The translations under genes were made by a program, and so were the position numbers. Shown here one piece after another: positions 23,608 through 32,326 of a DNA stretch of 32,521 nucleotides (positions within the stretch are counted from its first letter, which is position 1; each line of letters starts with the position of its first letter). The stretch lies in contig JAPOQK010000104.1 in assembly GCA_026710795.1 (NCBI GenBank), positions 1-32,521 on the forward strand. The letters run 5' to 3'. Under the pieces are notes generated by a model that did no database searches, was not told the DNA's origin, and saw nothing but the letters and a program-made list of their open reading frames with translations. This DNA is from Candidatus Poribacteria bacterium. GTDB taxonomy: Bacteria > Poribacteria > WGA-4E > WGA-3G.

Positions 23608-24312
23608 ATGCAAAAACAGATTCTTTTGATGAGTGTGCTGTTGTTAATGGTTGTGTCCTTTGCTTCAGGACATCTAATAGATGAAAAACTTGAGAACTTT
23701 CAATATAACGCGGAACTTGTTTCTGTTGCTCCAATCGTTGATGGATATCTGGATGACCCTGTATGGGAAGATGTTTTACCAGCAAAACTAAAACAAGAGA
23801 TCATTACAGGACAGGAGTGGCATGATTCATACGATTTCACCGGATCATTCAAAGCGGTCTGGCGTAGCGGGTTCCTTTATATCGCAATAAAAATACAAGA
23901 CGATCAATTTGAAAAACATCAATCTAAACTCTTTAGAGAAGATCAGTTAATCCTCCACGTTGACGAATATCATTATCAAGGTAAGGATGATATGTTACGC
24001 TATGAAATTCCAGTTGGCGTAGAAGAAAGTGCCTTAAAATCATCTTTAACGTCTGTGGCTTGGGCAAATGATGGACAAACATGTGAATTGAGATTTAGAC
24101 TCGGTGATGTTGCATCAAAAGGAAATACAATCGGTTTTGGTATTGCCTATGACGACATAGATAATGGACAACTACAAAATAGAATCGCATGGGCACCGTA
24201 TGACTACATGCAAGAAAACCAAAATCTCCCTGACCTCGTTTTCACAGCGAGGATTAATCCAAATGCACAGCAAAAACTGATCAGATGGGGGCAAATTAAA
24301 AGACTTTACTAA
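23608..24312 (+). CDS. Secreted CBM9-like (DOMON-related) carbohydrate-binding protein
   Basis: The 234-residue protein has a signal peptide (1-21: MQKQ then a Leu/Met/Val-rich core, ending FASG). The opening APIVDGYLDDPVWEDV (41-56) is the standard CBM9-type signature, followed by FKAVWRSGFLYIAIKIQDD and LHVDEYH strands and an FGIAYDDIDNG segment. CBM9-like domains bind sugars or, in related DOMON folds, heme, and which applies here is unknown. AGGAGG before the ATG and a strong promoter (23545-23574) suggest good expression. Its position after the lectin cluster fits a role in extracellular glycan binding. Confidence 0.8.
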   Translation: MQKQILLMSVLLLMVVSFASGHLIDEKLENFQYNAELVSVAPIVDGYLDDPVWEDVLPAKLKQEIITGQEWHDSYDFTGSFKAVWRSGFLYIAIKIQDDQFEKHQSKLFREDQLILHVDEYHYQGKDDMLRYEIPVGVEESALKSSLTSVAWANDGQTCELRFRLGDVASKGNTIGFGIAYDDIDNGQLQNRIAWAPYDYMQENQNLPDLVFTARINPNAQQKLIRWGQIKRLY

Positions 24313-24321
24313 TAACAAATC

Positions 24322-24369
24322 AGGGCAATTCCAACATATACATGATTTTGAATATGGTGGGGTTGCCCT
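24322..24369 (+). other. Inverted repeat after the CBM9-like gene
   Basis: AGGGCAA (24322-24328) pairs perfectly with TTGCCCT (24363-24369) across a 34-nt loop, and two more CC/GG pairs are possible. There is no T tract, so it is not a typical terminator. It covers the first codons of the next frame, which suggests that gene starts downstream of it. Confidence 0.3.
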
Positions 24370-24566
24370 TAAACATTGGGTGTCATGTGTATTATATTGG
24401 AAAGACATTAGAACTTATGGGTATAGCCTGTTTAGGTGCAGCTTTATATTTAGGATTATTTAATCCTTACGGTTATAGTGAAGCTAAAGCAATGGGTGTT
24501 GAGATGGGTTTCTTAGCACTCGGCGTTATAGTCTTTTTCGTCGGAAGACTAATTGAAAAACAATAA
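24342..24566 (+). CDS. Small two-helix membrane protein
   Basis: The frame is at most 74 residues, with two hydrophobic segments (about 25-42 and 52-70) joined by a short loop YGYSEAKAM, ending FFVGRLIEKQ. The segment YYIGKTLELMG and the two-helix layout look like a small conserved membrane protein, but I do not recognise a named family. No good Shine-Dalgarno precedes the ATG at 24342. A GTG at 24387 (giving 59 residues starting VYYIGKTLEL) lies after the inverted repeat and may be the true start. It follows the CBM9-like gene by 29 bp on the same strand. Confidence 0.55.
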   Translation: MILNMVGLPLNIGCHVYYIGKTLELMGIACLGAALYLGLFNPYGYSEAKAMGVEMGFLALGVIVFFVGRLIEKQ

Positions 24567-24657
24567 TAGACTGATAGAATCCGTATTCATACAGACAAAT
24601 ATCACCCCTCCTGTGTGTTGAAATTCCATATCAATAGATAATTTAGATACATATCAA

Positions 24658-25728
24658 TTAATTCTCCGAATCACTGGTACGCGTTGGTGTTGGGTTTCTG
24701 GGTTGATTTGTGTTAATATAACCATAAACGGGAATGCGGATTGGAATAATAGAGGTATTAATATAAAGTTCTTCACGCAACAACGTTGGGGATTGTGATA
24801 CATGCCAAGAAACTTTGAAATGTCTCACATAGTTTAGTGAATCCGTCTTTGACTTGTTATCCTGATTTATCGCAACCACCTCTATATAGTCTGACACCTC
24901 AATGTTTATTATTTCAAATTTTGAATTTGCGTTAAGTGTGAATATTAATGATGGTGTAGAATCTGCATTTACTATGCCGAAGCTAAGGCTATTAGGTTTT
25001 GCAATTATTGGTTCTACAAATCTCCCTACAATAGGTAATGTTAATGTCCTATCATTAGGAAAAGCAACAGTTAACAATGTTGAAAAGAGTTTGTCTTGTT
25101 CTCTACCAGATTGAGTTGCCCGCATTTGTATCGTGAGTATATAGTTACCTATATCTTCATCTATTGACATATTCCAAGTCAACGTTGGATGATCTGATGG
25201 AATAAGACGAATTTCTTGCTGGTTCAGCGGTTCGTTCACATACAGTTTCACCCGCTTTTCATACGATGTATTTTGAAGTATCTCACCAAAATCACACACC
25301 TCTGCACTGAGTGATGCAAATCGTATTGCTGTTGCATCTATTGTTAGATAGACTTGTGGTGTCTTAATACTATCTGTGAAAAGAATTGCTGTTGCAGAAG
25401 TTGGTTCATTGGGTATGAATTGGGGGTTCAGTATCACTTTGAATGTGGCATTTGACTCTGGTGGAATTACCGTAGGACCTTCAATCTCAACATAATTACA
25501 TCCAGTTTGAATATTGACTATTTTAACCGGACTTTTGCCACTGTTTTGTGCCAAGACCGTTTTTGTTATTTGTCCATTCCATTCAGGAACAGTCCCAAAG
25601 TCAATTCTCGTCTGAGTCAGCGTTAATTCACCGGATTGAACTTGTTGATTATTAATGAGAATGAATATTAACCCAGAGACCAACAAACTTGGAATTATGA
25701 TTGTCGTAAGAATTGCACGTCTTGACAT
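24658..25728 (-). CDS. Membrane-anchored DUF1573-type protein
   Basis: The 356-residue protein has one N-terminal membrane anchor (about 6-26) and an extracytoplasmic part with three related beta-sandwich segments. These open at about 42 (IDFGTVPEWNGQITKTVLAQNSG), about 141 (CDFGEILQNTSYEKRV) and about 238 (LSFGIVNADSTPSLIF). The first matches the DUF1573 pattern, including IVNIQTGCNY, but keeps only one cysteine of the usual pair. The function of the family is unknown; it is often near secreted sandwich proteins and thiol-redox genes. The gene is divergent from the sulfotransferase-like gene, with 194 bp between the starts. Confidence 0.75.
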   Translation of the reverse strand: MSRRAILTTIIIPSLLVSGLIFILINNQQVQSGELTLTQTRIDFGTVPEWNGQITKTVLAQNSGKSPVKIVNIQTGCNYVEIEGPTVIPPESNATFKVILNPQFIPNEPTSATAILFTDSIKTPQVYLTIDATAIRFASLSAEVCDFGEILQNTSYEKRVKLYVNEPLNQQEIRLIPSDHPTLTWNMSIDEDIGNYILTIQMRATQSGREQDKLFSTLLTVAFPNDRTLTLPIVGRFVEPIIAKPNSLSFGIVNADSTPSLIFTLNANSKFEIINIEVSDYIEVVAINQDNKSKTDSLNYVRHFKVSWHVSQSPTLLREELYINTSIIPIRIPVYGYINTNQPRNPTPTRTSDSEN

Positions 25729-25873
25729 GGGTTTAGTCGGTAATGTGGATATAGAGAAAAATAGTATATCTTACAAACTTCGTTTTGACTACTGAATTTG
25801 GTTGAACACAGATAGAATGTTGGTTTGACTAAACTTAACCTATCCTAAAGTCCCACTCACAAAAACTGAGAAC

Positions 25874-25902
25874 TTGACTCCTGATTTGGTATACAATATA
25901 CT
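25874..25902 (+). promoter_or_regulatory. Sigma70-type promoter of the sulfotransferase-like gene
   Basis: TTGACT (25874-25879), a 17-bp spacer and TATACT (25897-25902). The predicted start near 25909 leaves a short leader containing AAGGA before the ATG at 25923. Confidence 0.65.
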
Positions 25903-25922
25903 ATTAAAGATAAGGAATAAAC

Positions 25923-26651
25923 ATGCAAACGCAACGAATCTGTCTCTGGTCGGGACCACGGAATATATCAACAGCATTAATGTATGCCTTCGGACAACGA
26001 AGCGATACCGAAATCATTGATGAACCATTGTATGCACATTATTTACATGTCTCTGGTGCGATGCATCCTGGACATGAAGAGGTAATGGCATCTATGCAGA
26101 CTGACTGGACAGAAGTAATTCGTGATGTTATCCTCGGTCCTTGTGCTAAACCTGTTCTATTTATGAAACAGATGGCACATCATTTAGTGGATGTTGACAG
26201 AACATTCATGCGTAAAACAGTAAACATTTTGCTCATACGAGATCCAAAAGAGATGTTACCTTCATTAACGAAGGTCATCGGGATTCCTTCCTTGAAAGAT
26301 ACAGGTTTGAAAACCCAAGCCCAACTGTATACCGAATTACAAGAGATAGGACAATCACCACCTATTTTGGATGCACGCGAATTGTTGTTATCACCGAAAG
26401 ATGTTCTGTCTAAACTGTGTGTAAGATTAGGACTACCTTTTGAGGAGTCAATGTTGTCATGGGAACAAGGAGGACACCGATCGGATGGTGTGTGGGCACC
26501 GTATTGGTATGAGAATGTGCATCGGAGTGAGGGTTTTGTACCGTATCAACCCAAAAAGGAACCGTTTCCGAAGGTATTAGAAGGTGTTTTATCTGAGTGT
26601 TTACCATATTACGAAATATTACGCGCCGATGCGATTTGTAGCGATTCGTAG
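25923..26651 (+). CDS. Sulfotransferase-like P-loop protein
   Basis: The 242-residue cytosolic protein opens with CLWSGPRNISTALMYAF (7-23), the PAPS/phosphate-binding loop variant of sulfotransferase-like proteins. The later NILLIRDPKEMLPSL segment matches the 3'-phosphate-binding strand and helix, and the protein ends in the usual C-terminal helix. Members of this group occur in bacteria and plants, sometimes fused to aminotransferases, and the acceptor is generally unknown. The start is set by AAGGA 7 nt upstream and a good promoter. It is convergent with the MauE-like gene (36 bp between the ends), so it forms a single-gene unit. Confidence 0.8.
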   Translation: MQTQRICLWSGPRNISTALMYAFGQRSDTEIIDEPLYAHYLHVSGAMHPGHEEVMASMQTDWTEVIRDVILGPCAKPVLFMKQMAHHLVDVDRTFMRKTVNILLIRDPKEMLPSLTKVIGIPSLKDTGLKTQAQLYTELQEIGQSPPILDARELLLSPKDVLSKLCVRLGLPFEESMLSWEQGGHRSDGVWAPYWYENVHRSEGFVPYQPKKEPFPKVLEGVLSECLPYYEILRADAICSDS

Positions 26652-26687
26652 ATTTTGTTGTGATAATTTTAATACTATATTATCTTT

Positions 26688-27188
26688 CTAAACCGTCGTA
26701 TCAGATCTTCCCATATTTCCAATAAGTGATTCTAATCCATATCCTTGTTGTTTCGAAATACCAACTCCTATACTTGCTAACGCCAATACAATATCTACAA
26801 ATACCATCTTCCAATTAGGTGTTGTAGATATTGAAAATCCAAAATAATCTAATAGACTAAAAAGAATATTATTACATCCACATTCATTTACGGGTAGTTT
26901 TTTCAACAACACAATTACCAATGCAACCGAAAATATCAGAAAAAGCAACGCAGACAAGATACCTGCTCCTCGTGAAAAATACCCGATGCATAGTGCAATT
27001 CCAACCGTTATTTCAGCGGAAATAAATAGATAACTCGTCGGTTTGACAAGTCCAGGTGATAAGATTTGATATGCAGCTACATCAGCAATAAATATACTAA
27101 AACTCGTCAGTTTTGCAATTCCAGCAAAAAGAAGAATTGTCCCAACCACTATTCTTAGAACCGTTATCAACAGACTATGTAAAGTCAT
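26688..27188 (-). CDS. MauE/DoxX-family redox-associated membrane protein
   Basis: The 166-residue protein has four predicted membrane helices (about 7-27, 33-43 with 50-70, 75-96 and 128-148). An extramembrane loop LPVNECGCNN carries C103-x-C105, typical of MauE/DoxX-type proteins that help with disulfide or thiol chemistry in the envelope. I chose the ATG at 27188: its ATGA overlaps the TGA stop of the rhodanese gene by 4 nt, whereas the longer frame would start inside that gene. Together with the rhodanese it probably forms a thiol or sulfur-transfer pair. It is the last gene of the six-gene operon from 31983. Confidence 0.8.
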   Translation of the reverse strand: MTLHSLLITVLRIVVGTILLFAGIAKLTSFSIFIADVAAYQILSPGLVKPTSYLFISAEITVGIALCIGYFSRGAGILSALLFLIFSVALVIVLLKKLPVNECGCNNILFSLLDYFGFSISTTPNWKMVFVDIVLALASIGVGISKQQGYGLESLIGNMGRSDTTV

Positions 27189-27691
27189 TCTGTTTCCAGT
27201 GTGTAACCTAATGACTGCCAACCTTTGATTCCACGCGTAAATAATCTGACGTTTCGGTAACCTCGTCCCAACAACACCTCCATCAACTGATATGCATTGG
27301 GACAATATATGCTCCCACAATACGTAATCAATGGTGTATCGCTATCAGTAGGTAACAAATATATATGTGGTAATATACGGTTAATAGGAACATTTACAGC
27401 CCCTGGAATGTGTCCTCGTCTAAAGTTGGCAGTCGAACGTGCATCAACGAAGATTGCTTCTTTACGTTTCCAAATATCATACACTTCAGGGAATTCAACT
27501 TGTAGAGATGGATTACTTAAGGTGTGTGATGTTGATGGAAACAGTCCAAATCCATCAGCACACCAAAGTGTTATCGCACCAAAGCCAATCCAAACACAGA
27601 CAATGAGTAATTCTTTTGCTATATGACGAAGAGTAATGTGTTTAGAATTGTTTTGTAATTCGACTTTCGATTGTTGTGTGTTGCTACGCAT
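27185..27691 (-). CDS. Membrane-anchored rhodanese-like protein
   Basis: The 168-residue protein has one N-terminal membrane helix (about 26-45) and a rhodanese domain (about 68-165). FVDARSTANFRRGHIPGAVNVP and the active-site loop YCGSIYCP (catalytic C125, with a second C130) are clear. The domain would lie on the outer face if the helix is an uncleaved anchor. The ATG at 27691 overlaps the TAA of the upstream gene by one base (TAATG). A start eight codons upstream is possible but overlaps that gene. The 4-nt overlap with the MauE-like gene shows tight coupling. The sulfur or disulfide substrate is unknown. Confidence 0.85.
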   Translation of the reverse strand: MRSNTQQSKVELQNNSKHITLRHIAKELLIVCVWIGFGAITLWCADGFGLFPSTSHTLSNPSLQVEFPEVYDIWKRKEAIFVDARSTANFRRGHIPGAVNVPINRILPHIYLLPTDSDTPLITYCGSIYCPNAYQLMEVLLGRGYRNVRLFTRGIKGWQSLGYTLETE

Positions 27692-28407
27692 TAGTTTCTC
27701 TTTAGTTGTGCCCAAGAGGATGTTACTTTGACCTTGGGGGTTACGTTTAACCCAGAAATAGAGAATGAGTCAACCCATCCTTTACCAATCCATTGGTTTG
27801 CTATATTAATGCCTTCAACAACAAATCCAAGGATGTCAACTTTATTGAAGTTTTGGTCATGGAATTTTGCGCGGAATTCACCATCTGCAAACAAAAGAAA
27901 GAGCCCAGAGTTAAAGTGTATCTCCATCTCTGATAATTCGTCTGTATTCCAACGTGTACGAGGTTCCCGTGATAATCTGCTATGAAAGGGATGGCTACTG
28001 CCCCGACCGTCAAAACGCCGAGGTGTAATTTCATCTGTGAAGAACACATAAAAAAACGGATCTTCCGCTTGTGTTTCTGGAAAACGTCGTCCGACACAGA
28101 ATCCGAGCCGTATCTTATCACCACCAATATCATTAATCCGGATGCTAAAGTCTCGGTATGGAGAAGGAAATGCAATCAATTGATAGAGCTCAAATTGAAC
28201 TGCCCAATCTCTGTTAACATCAACTCGTAAGAATCCATCAGCGACTTTCCAAACATCATCATTTCCTATTATTTTCCATGCGTCAGGATTTTCAGCGTCA
28301 AAATCTTCATGCCAAGTTTCCGCGGATACATGCAATATATCAACAAGTGAAGTAAATATAAGTATGATAATCACAAAAATGGTTTTACTGAATCTTTTTT
28401 TCTGCAT
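27691..28407 (-). CDS. Secreted concanavalin-like (LamG/DUF1080-type) protein, copy A
   Basis: The 238-residue protein has a signal peptide (about 1-27, ending VSA) and a single beta-sandwich domain. WHEDFDAENPDAWKI, DDVWKVADGFLRVDV, RLGFCVGRRF, MEIHFNSGLFLLFADGEF and KGWVDSFSISG are typical of family-16-like or DUF1080-like lectin folds. It is a paralog of 29174-29899 and of the remnant at 32031-32175. All three end with an xTP..K.(T/A)..W(A/G)QLK tail. The ATG at 28407 follows the upstream stop by 5 nt. Sugar or cell-surface binding is likely, and the ligand is unknown. Confidence 0.68.
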   Translation of the reverse strand: MQKKRFSKTIFVIIILIFTSLVDILHVSAETWHEDFDAENPDAWKIIGNDDVWKVADGFLRVDVNRDWAVQFELYQLIAFPSPYRDFSIRINDIGGDKIRLGFCVGRRFPETQAEDPFFYVFFTDEITPRRFDGRGSSHPFHSRLSREPRTRWNTDELSEMEIHFNSGLFLLFADGEFRAKFHDQNFNKVDILGFVVEGINIANQWIGKGWVDSFSISGLNVTPKVKVTSSWAQLKRN

Positions 28408-28412
28408 TGTTC

Positions 28413-29159
28413 TCAATTGAGTTTGATACAATCAAACCAACGGTTTGTTCGCTTACCTTTCCGACTTATCACACCGGGTTTTCGCTCGACGGGAGTCCCA
28501 AAATGACCATATTTCTGAGCCAAGACGTTCCAGTCAGGGGGAAACCATGTTCGTAGAGTTTTACAGTGCACCTCAAGACTTTCCCCTTGCCATCCTCCGA
28601 TTTTGTAATACATTGGGCAAATCCACCGTTCTCTTCCGCGAGAATACTGACGCCACCCCATTACAGATGCATGTGCACGTATGATGTTACCATCGCGCCA
28701 ATGTCGTTCAATTCCACTCCAAGGATAACCTGTTGTACCGCCTCTCCCTGTGTGAATTTCACTCCATCCAAGGTCGTCGCTTAACGTAATGTAAAAGTAG
28801 TTTGTCCCCCAAGGTGTGTCGTCATTAGCAAATTTCCACTCTTGTCTGCGGTACCAGTGTAATGCTCCATTAATCCTTGATTTTGATACAACTGCATTTT
28901 CAATTGTCTCAATAATATCAAAGAACCCTCTATTGTTATATGGGTTATGGACACCCTTACAAAGTGTTAAGGAGTTTATCTCCGGACCGAACCACCTCCC
29001 ATTTTTCCCGGGGGTTCTATAATATGCCCCAGAATCACCTGGTTCAGCCCGTTCACTTGGATTTAATTTTGCCTTTGCGTAGGTGCTCCAAAACGCAATA
29101 CCTAACACCGCGATTAATAAGAATGCATCTATAATCAGATCTATATTTTTTCGTAACAT
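28413..29159 (-). CDS. Membrane-anchored protein of unknown function
   Basis: From the ATG at 29159 the protein has 248 residues; the frame is open to 29267 without a supported start. It has one N-terminal membrane helix (about 7-27) followed by an extracytoplasmic part rich in Trp, Arg and Gly (WFGPEINSLTLCKGVHNPYNN, YFYITLSDDLGWSEIHTGRGG, WICPMYYKIGGWQGES). The N-terminal hydrophobic segment with a short basic leader is loosely like a pilin anchor, but the prepilin cleavage motif is not clear. I do not recognise the family. It lies 14 nt after copy B and 5 nt before copy A of the concanavalin-like genes, so it probably works with them. Confidence 0.65.
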   Translation of the reverse strand: MLRKNIDLIIDAFLLIAVLGIAFWSTYAKAKLNPSERAEPGDSGAYYRTPGKNGRWFGPEINSLTLCKGVHNPYNNRGFFDIIETIENAVVSKSRINGALHWYRRQEWKFANDDTPWGTNYFYITLSDDLGWSEIHTGRGGTTGYPWSGIERHWRDGNIIRAHASVMGWRQYSRGRERWICPMYYKIGGWQGESLEVHCKTLRTWFPPDWNVLAQKYGHFGTPVERKPGVISRKGKRTNRWFDCIKLN

Positions 29160-29173
29160 TATGTATTTTATTT

Positions 29174-29899
29174 TTAGATTTGTTCCTGTTTTAGTTGTCC
29201 CCAGATAGTCGTTACTTTCCGTATAGGTGTGACGGGCAGTCCAGTAATCGTTATCTTTTCCGCCCATCCAGAACCAGTGCTTGTGTCATTTGTGACATAC
29301 CCAACCAGCACAAAACCGATAATATCAAGCTGCTTAATGTTGGCATCCATAAAGTCCAAGCGAGATTCGCCATCTCCAAATAATTGAAACCTTCCGTCAT
29401 CAAATTGTAACAACATGTGGTTCAAGGCATCTGTATGCCAGCGTTTACCAGGACCGAGAAATAACTTGCCATTACGAGATGCTTGCATATCGTTTGTAAA
29501 GAATAGATAATAACCAATTTCCTCAACTTCTTCATCGTCATTTAAGAAATGTTTTCCGAGTGCAATTCCGAATCGGACATCCGTTCCACCGATATTTTCA
29601 ATGTTAATCGTTATGTTGTTATAGGGTCCAGGGATTGCTTTGAATTGATATATTTGAAATATAGTTTGCCACTGTTTCTGTGTCTGAATTTTCCCTCTTA
29701 AGTATCCTTCCTCAATACTCCATATAGAATCGTTACCTTGTTGATACCAACTATCTTCTAACATTTGATTGAAGTCATCCTGCCATGTAACAGCACCAGC
29801 GATTCCTTGTAAAACGAATAAGGTTATTAAGGCGATGTGTATTCCCAAAGAGTTTCTCAAGGTTTTAGTTTTATAATTAAAGATGTGGGTAGGTTTCAT
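29174..29899 (-). CDS. Secreted concanavalin-like (LamG/DUF1080-type) protein, copy B
   Basis: The 241-residue protein has a long basic leader and signal peptide (about 1-36, ending IAGA) and a sandwich domain parallel to copy A: WQDDFNQMLEDSWYQ, DSIWSIEEGYLRGKI, RFGIALGKHF, MLLQFDDGRFQLFGDGES, GSGWAEKITITG. The C-terminal tail reads VTPIRKVTTIWGQLK. The ATG at 29899 overlaps the stop of the large upstream gene by 4 nt (ATGA), so translation is coupled. The function is unknown; surface or glycan binding is likely from the fold. Divergence from copy A shows an old duplication. Confidence 0.68.
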   Translation of the reverse strand: MKPTHIFNYKTKTLRNSLGIHIALITLFVLQGIAGAVTWQDDFNQMLEDSWYQQGNDSIWSIEEGYLRGKIQTQKQWQTIFQIYQFKAIPGPYNNITINIENIGGTDVRFGIALGKHFLNDDEEVEEIGYYLFFTNDMQASRNGKLFLGPGKRWHTDALNHMLLQFDDGRFQLFGDGESRLDFMDANIKQLDIIGFVLVGYVTNDTSTGSGWAEKITITGLPVTPIRKVTTIWGQLKQEQI

Positions 29900-31983
29900 T
29901 TTTTTACAAATGGTGTGCCATCCGACCTCCCAAGATAGATATGTTGTATATTATCAGGACAGATGGGTATTGTTACTTGCTTTTGAAGATACTTTCGCAT
30001 AAATTTTTGTGTTTCCTTATTATAGACTGAGTTGACAGCACGAATATGTAAATTATAACCTGTTTGTGTCAAATTTGAAAATACAAATTTACCTTCACGG
30101 TCAGTTTCCGTTTCAAAACGATCTAAAGTAATTGACATATCGTATTGACTCAATTCCCATGGATACCAAGAGCGCGACACCAAGACGTTCTGAGCAGGTT
30201 CTCCAGTATCCGACCACAACACTTGTCCATATAACACTACCGTCGGTTCGTCTGCAACAATTAGTGCTTCTTCGTCATTCATAGATGCTTTCACAACAAT
30301 AGAAGTTGCTGCGATACCATCACCTACGATATAGAGTGTATAGGTTTCTTCAAACAGACCGTCCAACACAAAAGTCGTTTCTGTTACAGGAAATCGTTTT
30401 GATTTTACTGGTTTGTACAACGACATAGGATTCAGCGTGTGTTCCATTTCGGTATTTTCGGGGAATACTTTTACTTCATAAAATCCTTCGGATGCTACAT
30501 CAGGTGGAAGTATAACTCGTCCCTTAATGGCAAATCCTTGTTGAAGAGAAATTTGCAACGGTTCATTTCCAATCTCTACTTTTGGATATACACTTGTTAG
30601 ATAACCTGATTTAGTTACTTCAATGGACAGCAGATGTGGTTTTGTTTCCAATAGTTGCATTTGGAATAAGCCGTTTGTATCGCTTTGTGTCTGAGAAAGG
30701 ATTGCACCGTGACCGTAAGGATTTTCACTACGTCGTACAGCATAAATATTAGCATCTGCAATAGGATGGTGTCGTGTATCAACAACCTTGCCATGTAATA
30801 TTTTCAATTTCGGCAAACGGATTTTAAGCGGTTTTATCCTTTGTGGGTTGACCGAATCCAAGAATGCTATGATAACATCGTTTTGGAGTATTGTCAAACT
30901 GTAGTCAATCGGATGTAGCTCGGAGAAGAGGAAATTACCATTAGTGTCTGTGTAAACAGTGTGTTCAGGTTGTGCCCCTGCACGGAAGAAGTTACTTGGT
31001 TTGTTATGCATCTTTAGATACACATGGAGTCCATCTGTTGATTTAGAAACACTCCCTTGTAGAGAGAAGAATGGTTTCAATTCAAGATGACCTAATTCAT
31101 AGTCATTTTTATCTGGAGACATATCCCATCTCCATTGTTGTGTTTGATACCTTGGATGTGATGCAATCAACGTGAAAGCGGAATAGGTTTCAGGATCATT
31201 TGGTATTGAGAGATGGAAATTTCCGTTATTGTTAGTTTTTGTATGGTATGTATGTGTGCTCTGGACATAAATGGTATCTTTCTTTTCAGATGTAACATTA
31301 AGTGCAACATCAGAGATAGTGGATCCGTTTTCAGCATCAACATAAACTCCAGAGAGAGATGCACCCGTTTTCAATAATAAATCAACACCTCCGATGTGAC
31401 TTCCCGGATAGACCATCACTACAGGAGAATCGGATTCTGCAAAAACATAGCCATCAAAAGAATCGATAATCACGTAGCGACCAGACAGCAGGTTTTTGAC
31501 TTCAAAATATCCGTTGGTTACATTTCCACTATATACATCACCTATAGTATCCTCACTATCTACAAGAATCCCAACTTTTATCTCACCTGAAATTGGGAGG
31601 GGAAGATTGTTAGCAGTATCAAGCAAGAATCCAGAAATAACACCTCTACCGTTAATCACAAAATCTGCTTCAACTATGGTGTTTTCAGTTATGGTAACTT
31701 CACGTTGTGCAAGTAATGTGCTGAAGTGTCTGATTTCTAATTCGCAAGTTCCAATAGGAAGGTTCGTAAGTGAAAAACGTCCACCTGAATTCGTTTTGAC
31801 TGCGTAGGTAATGTTGTCTGTTTGTGATACTGCAGAGATGGTGTAATCACTGAGGGGGTTGTTCTGTTTATCTGTGACTTGTCCGTTAATCGTGGCGGAT
31901 ACAGATTGTGAATGGCAGATTTCTATCGGTGTGCAGATACAAACCAAAAACAGTAAGACATAAGTAAGGATCATGCGGTACAT
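29896..31983 (-). CDS. Large secreted carboxypeptidase-regulatory-like repeat protein
   Basis: The 695-residue protein has a signal peptide (about 1-26, ending CHS). A series of carboxypeptidase-regulatory-like beta-sandwich segments follows, with openings such as INGQVTDKQNNPLSDY (about 33), ISGFLLDTANNLPLP (about 115), LHGKVVDTRHHPIADA (about 409) and LYGQVLWSDTGEPAQNV (about 595). Turn motifs TDTNGNFLFSEL and TDREGKFVFSNL recur. No enzyme or anchor domain is recognised at the C-terminus. Such proteins act as surface scaffolds or as the secreted sensing part of regulators. It is the first gene of the six-gene minus-strand operon and overlaps the next gene by 4 nt. Confidence 0.78.
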   Translation of the reverse strand: MYRMILTYVLLFLVCICTPIEICHSQSVSATINGQVTDKQNNPLSDYTISAVSQTDNITYAVKTNSGGRFSLTNLPIGTCELEIRHFSTLLAQREVTITENTIVEADFVINGRGVISGFLLDTANNLPLPISGEIKVGILVDSEDTIGDVYSGNVTNGYFEVKNLLSGRYVIIDSFDGYVFAESDSPVVMVYPGSHIGGVDLLLKTGASLSGVYVDAENGSTISDVALNVTSEKKDTIYVQSTHTYHTKTNNNGNFHLSIPNDPETYSAFTLIASHPRYQTQQWRWDMSPDKNDYELGHLELKPFFSLQGSVSKSTDGLHVYLKMHNKPSNFFRAGAQPEHTVYTDTNGNFLFSELHPIDYSLTILQNDVIIAFLDSVNPQRIKPLKIRLPKLKILHGKVVDTRHHPIADANIYAVRRSENPYGHGAILSQTQSDTNGLFQMQLLETKPHLLSIEVTKSGYLTSVYPKVEIGNEPLQISLQQGFAIKGRVILPPDVASEGFYEVKVFPENTEMEHTLNPMSLYKPVKSKRFPVTETTFVLDGLFEETYTLYIVGDGIAATSIVVKASMNDEEALIVADEPTVVLYGQVLWSDTGEPAQNVLVSRSWYPWELSQYDMSITLDRFETETDREGKFVFSNLTQTGYNLHIRAVNSVYNKETQKFMRKYLQKQVTIPICPDNIQHIYLGRSDGTPFVKK

Positions 31984-32030
31984 ACAGATTGCGTTTTCTC
32001 ACTAAGTATAGAGCTGGTATTGTAAAATTA

Positions 32031-32175
32031 CTAATGGTGTTTGAGTTGTCCCCATGTTGTTGCTAATTTGCTCTGCGGTGTTACGGATAATCCTTTTCCA
32101 GAGATCTTAAATGAATCTACCCATGCATGCCCAACATGAAGGTCGCTCCCAATCACAACAATCCCAAGTGTTTAA
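32031..32175 (-). pseudogene. C-terminal remnant of a third concanavalin-like paralog
   Basis: The minus strand encodes about 47 residues: LGIVVIGSD, GHAWVDSFKISGKGLSVTP, then TTWGQLKHH and a TAG stop at 32033-32031. This matches the C-termini of the proteins at 27691-28407 and 29174-29899. A stop codon lies just upstream in the frame, with no start codon or N-terminal part. It sits directly upstream of the operon that carries the intact paralogs, which points to an ancient copy lost by decay or insertion. Confidence 0.7.
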
Positions 32176-32326
32176 TAAGAGAATAAAGTAGGACGAAATT
32201 AATATTTGATATGGATAAACCGATACAACCATTTCAATATTCTACATAATTAATGACACAGTATATGGTTGGATTGGGTGCATATATTGAAGAAAATTGA
32301 TACACATTCCTATTGTGAAAACTTAT

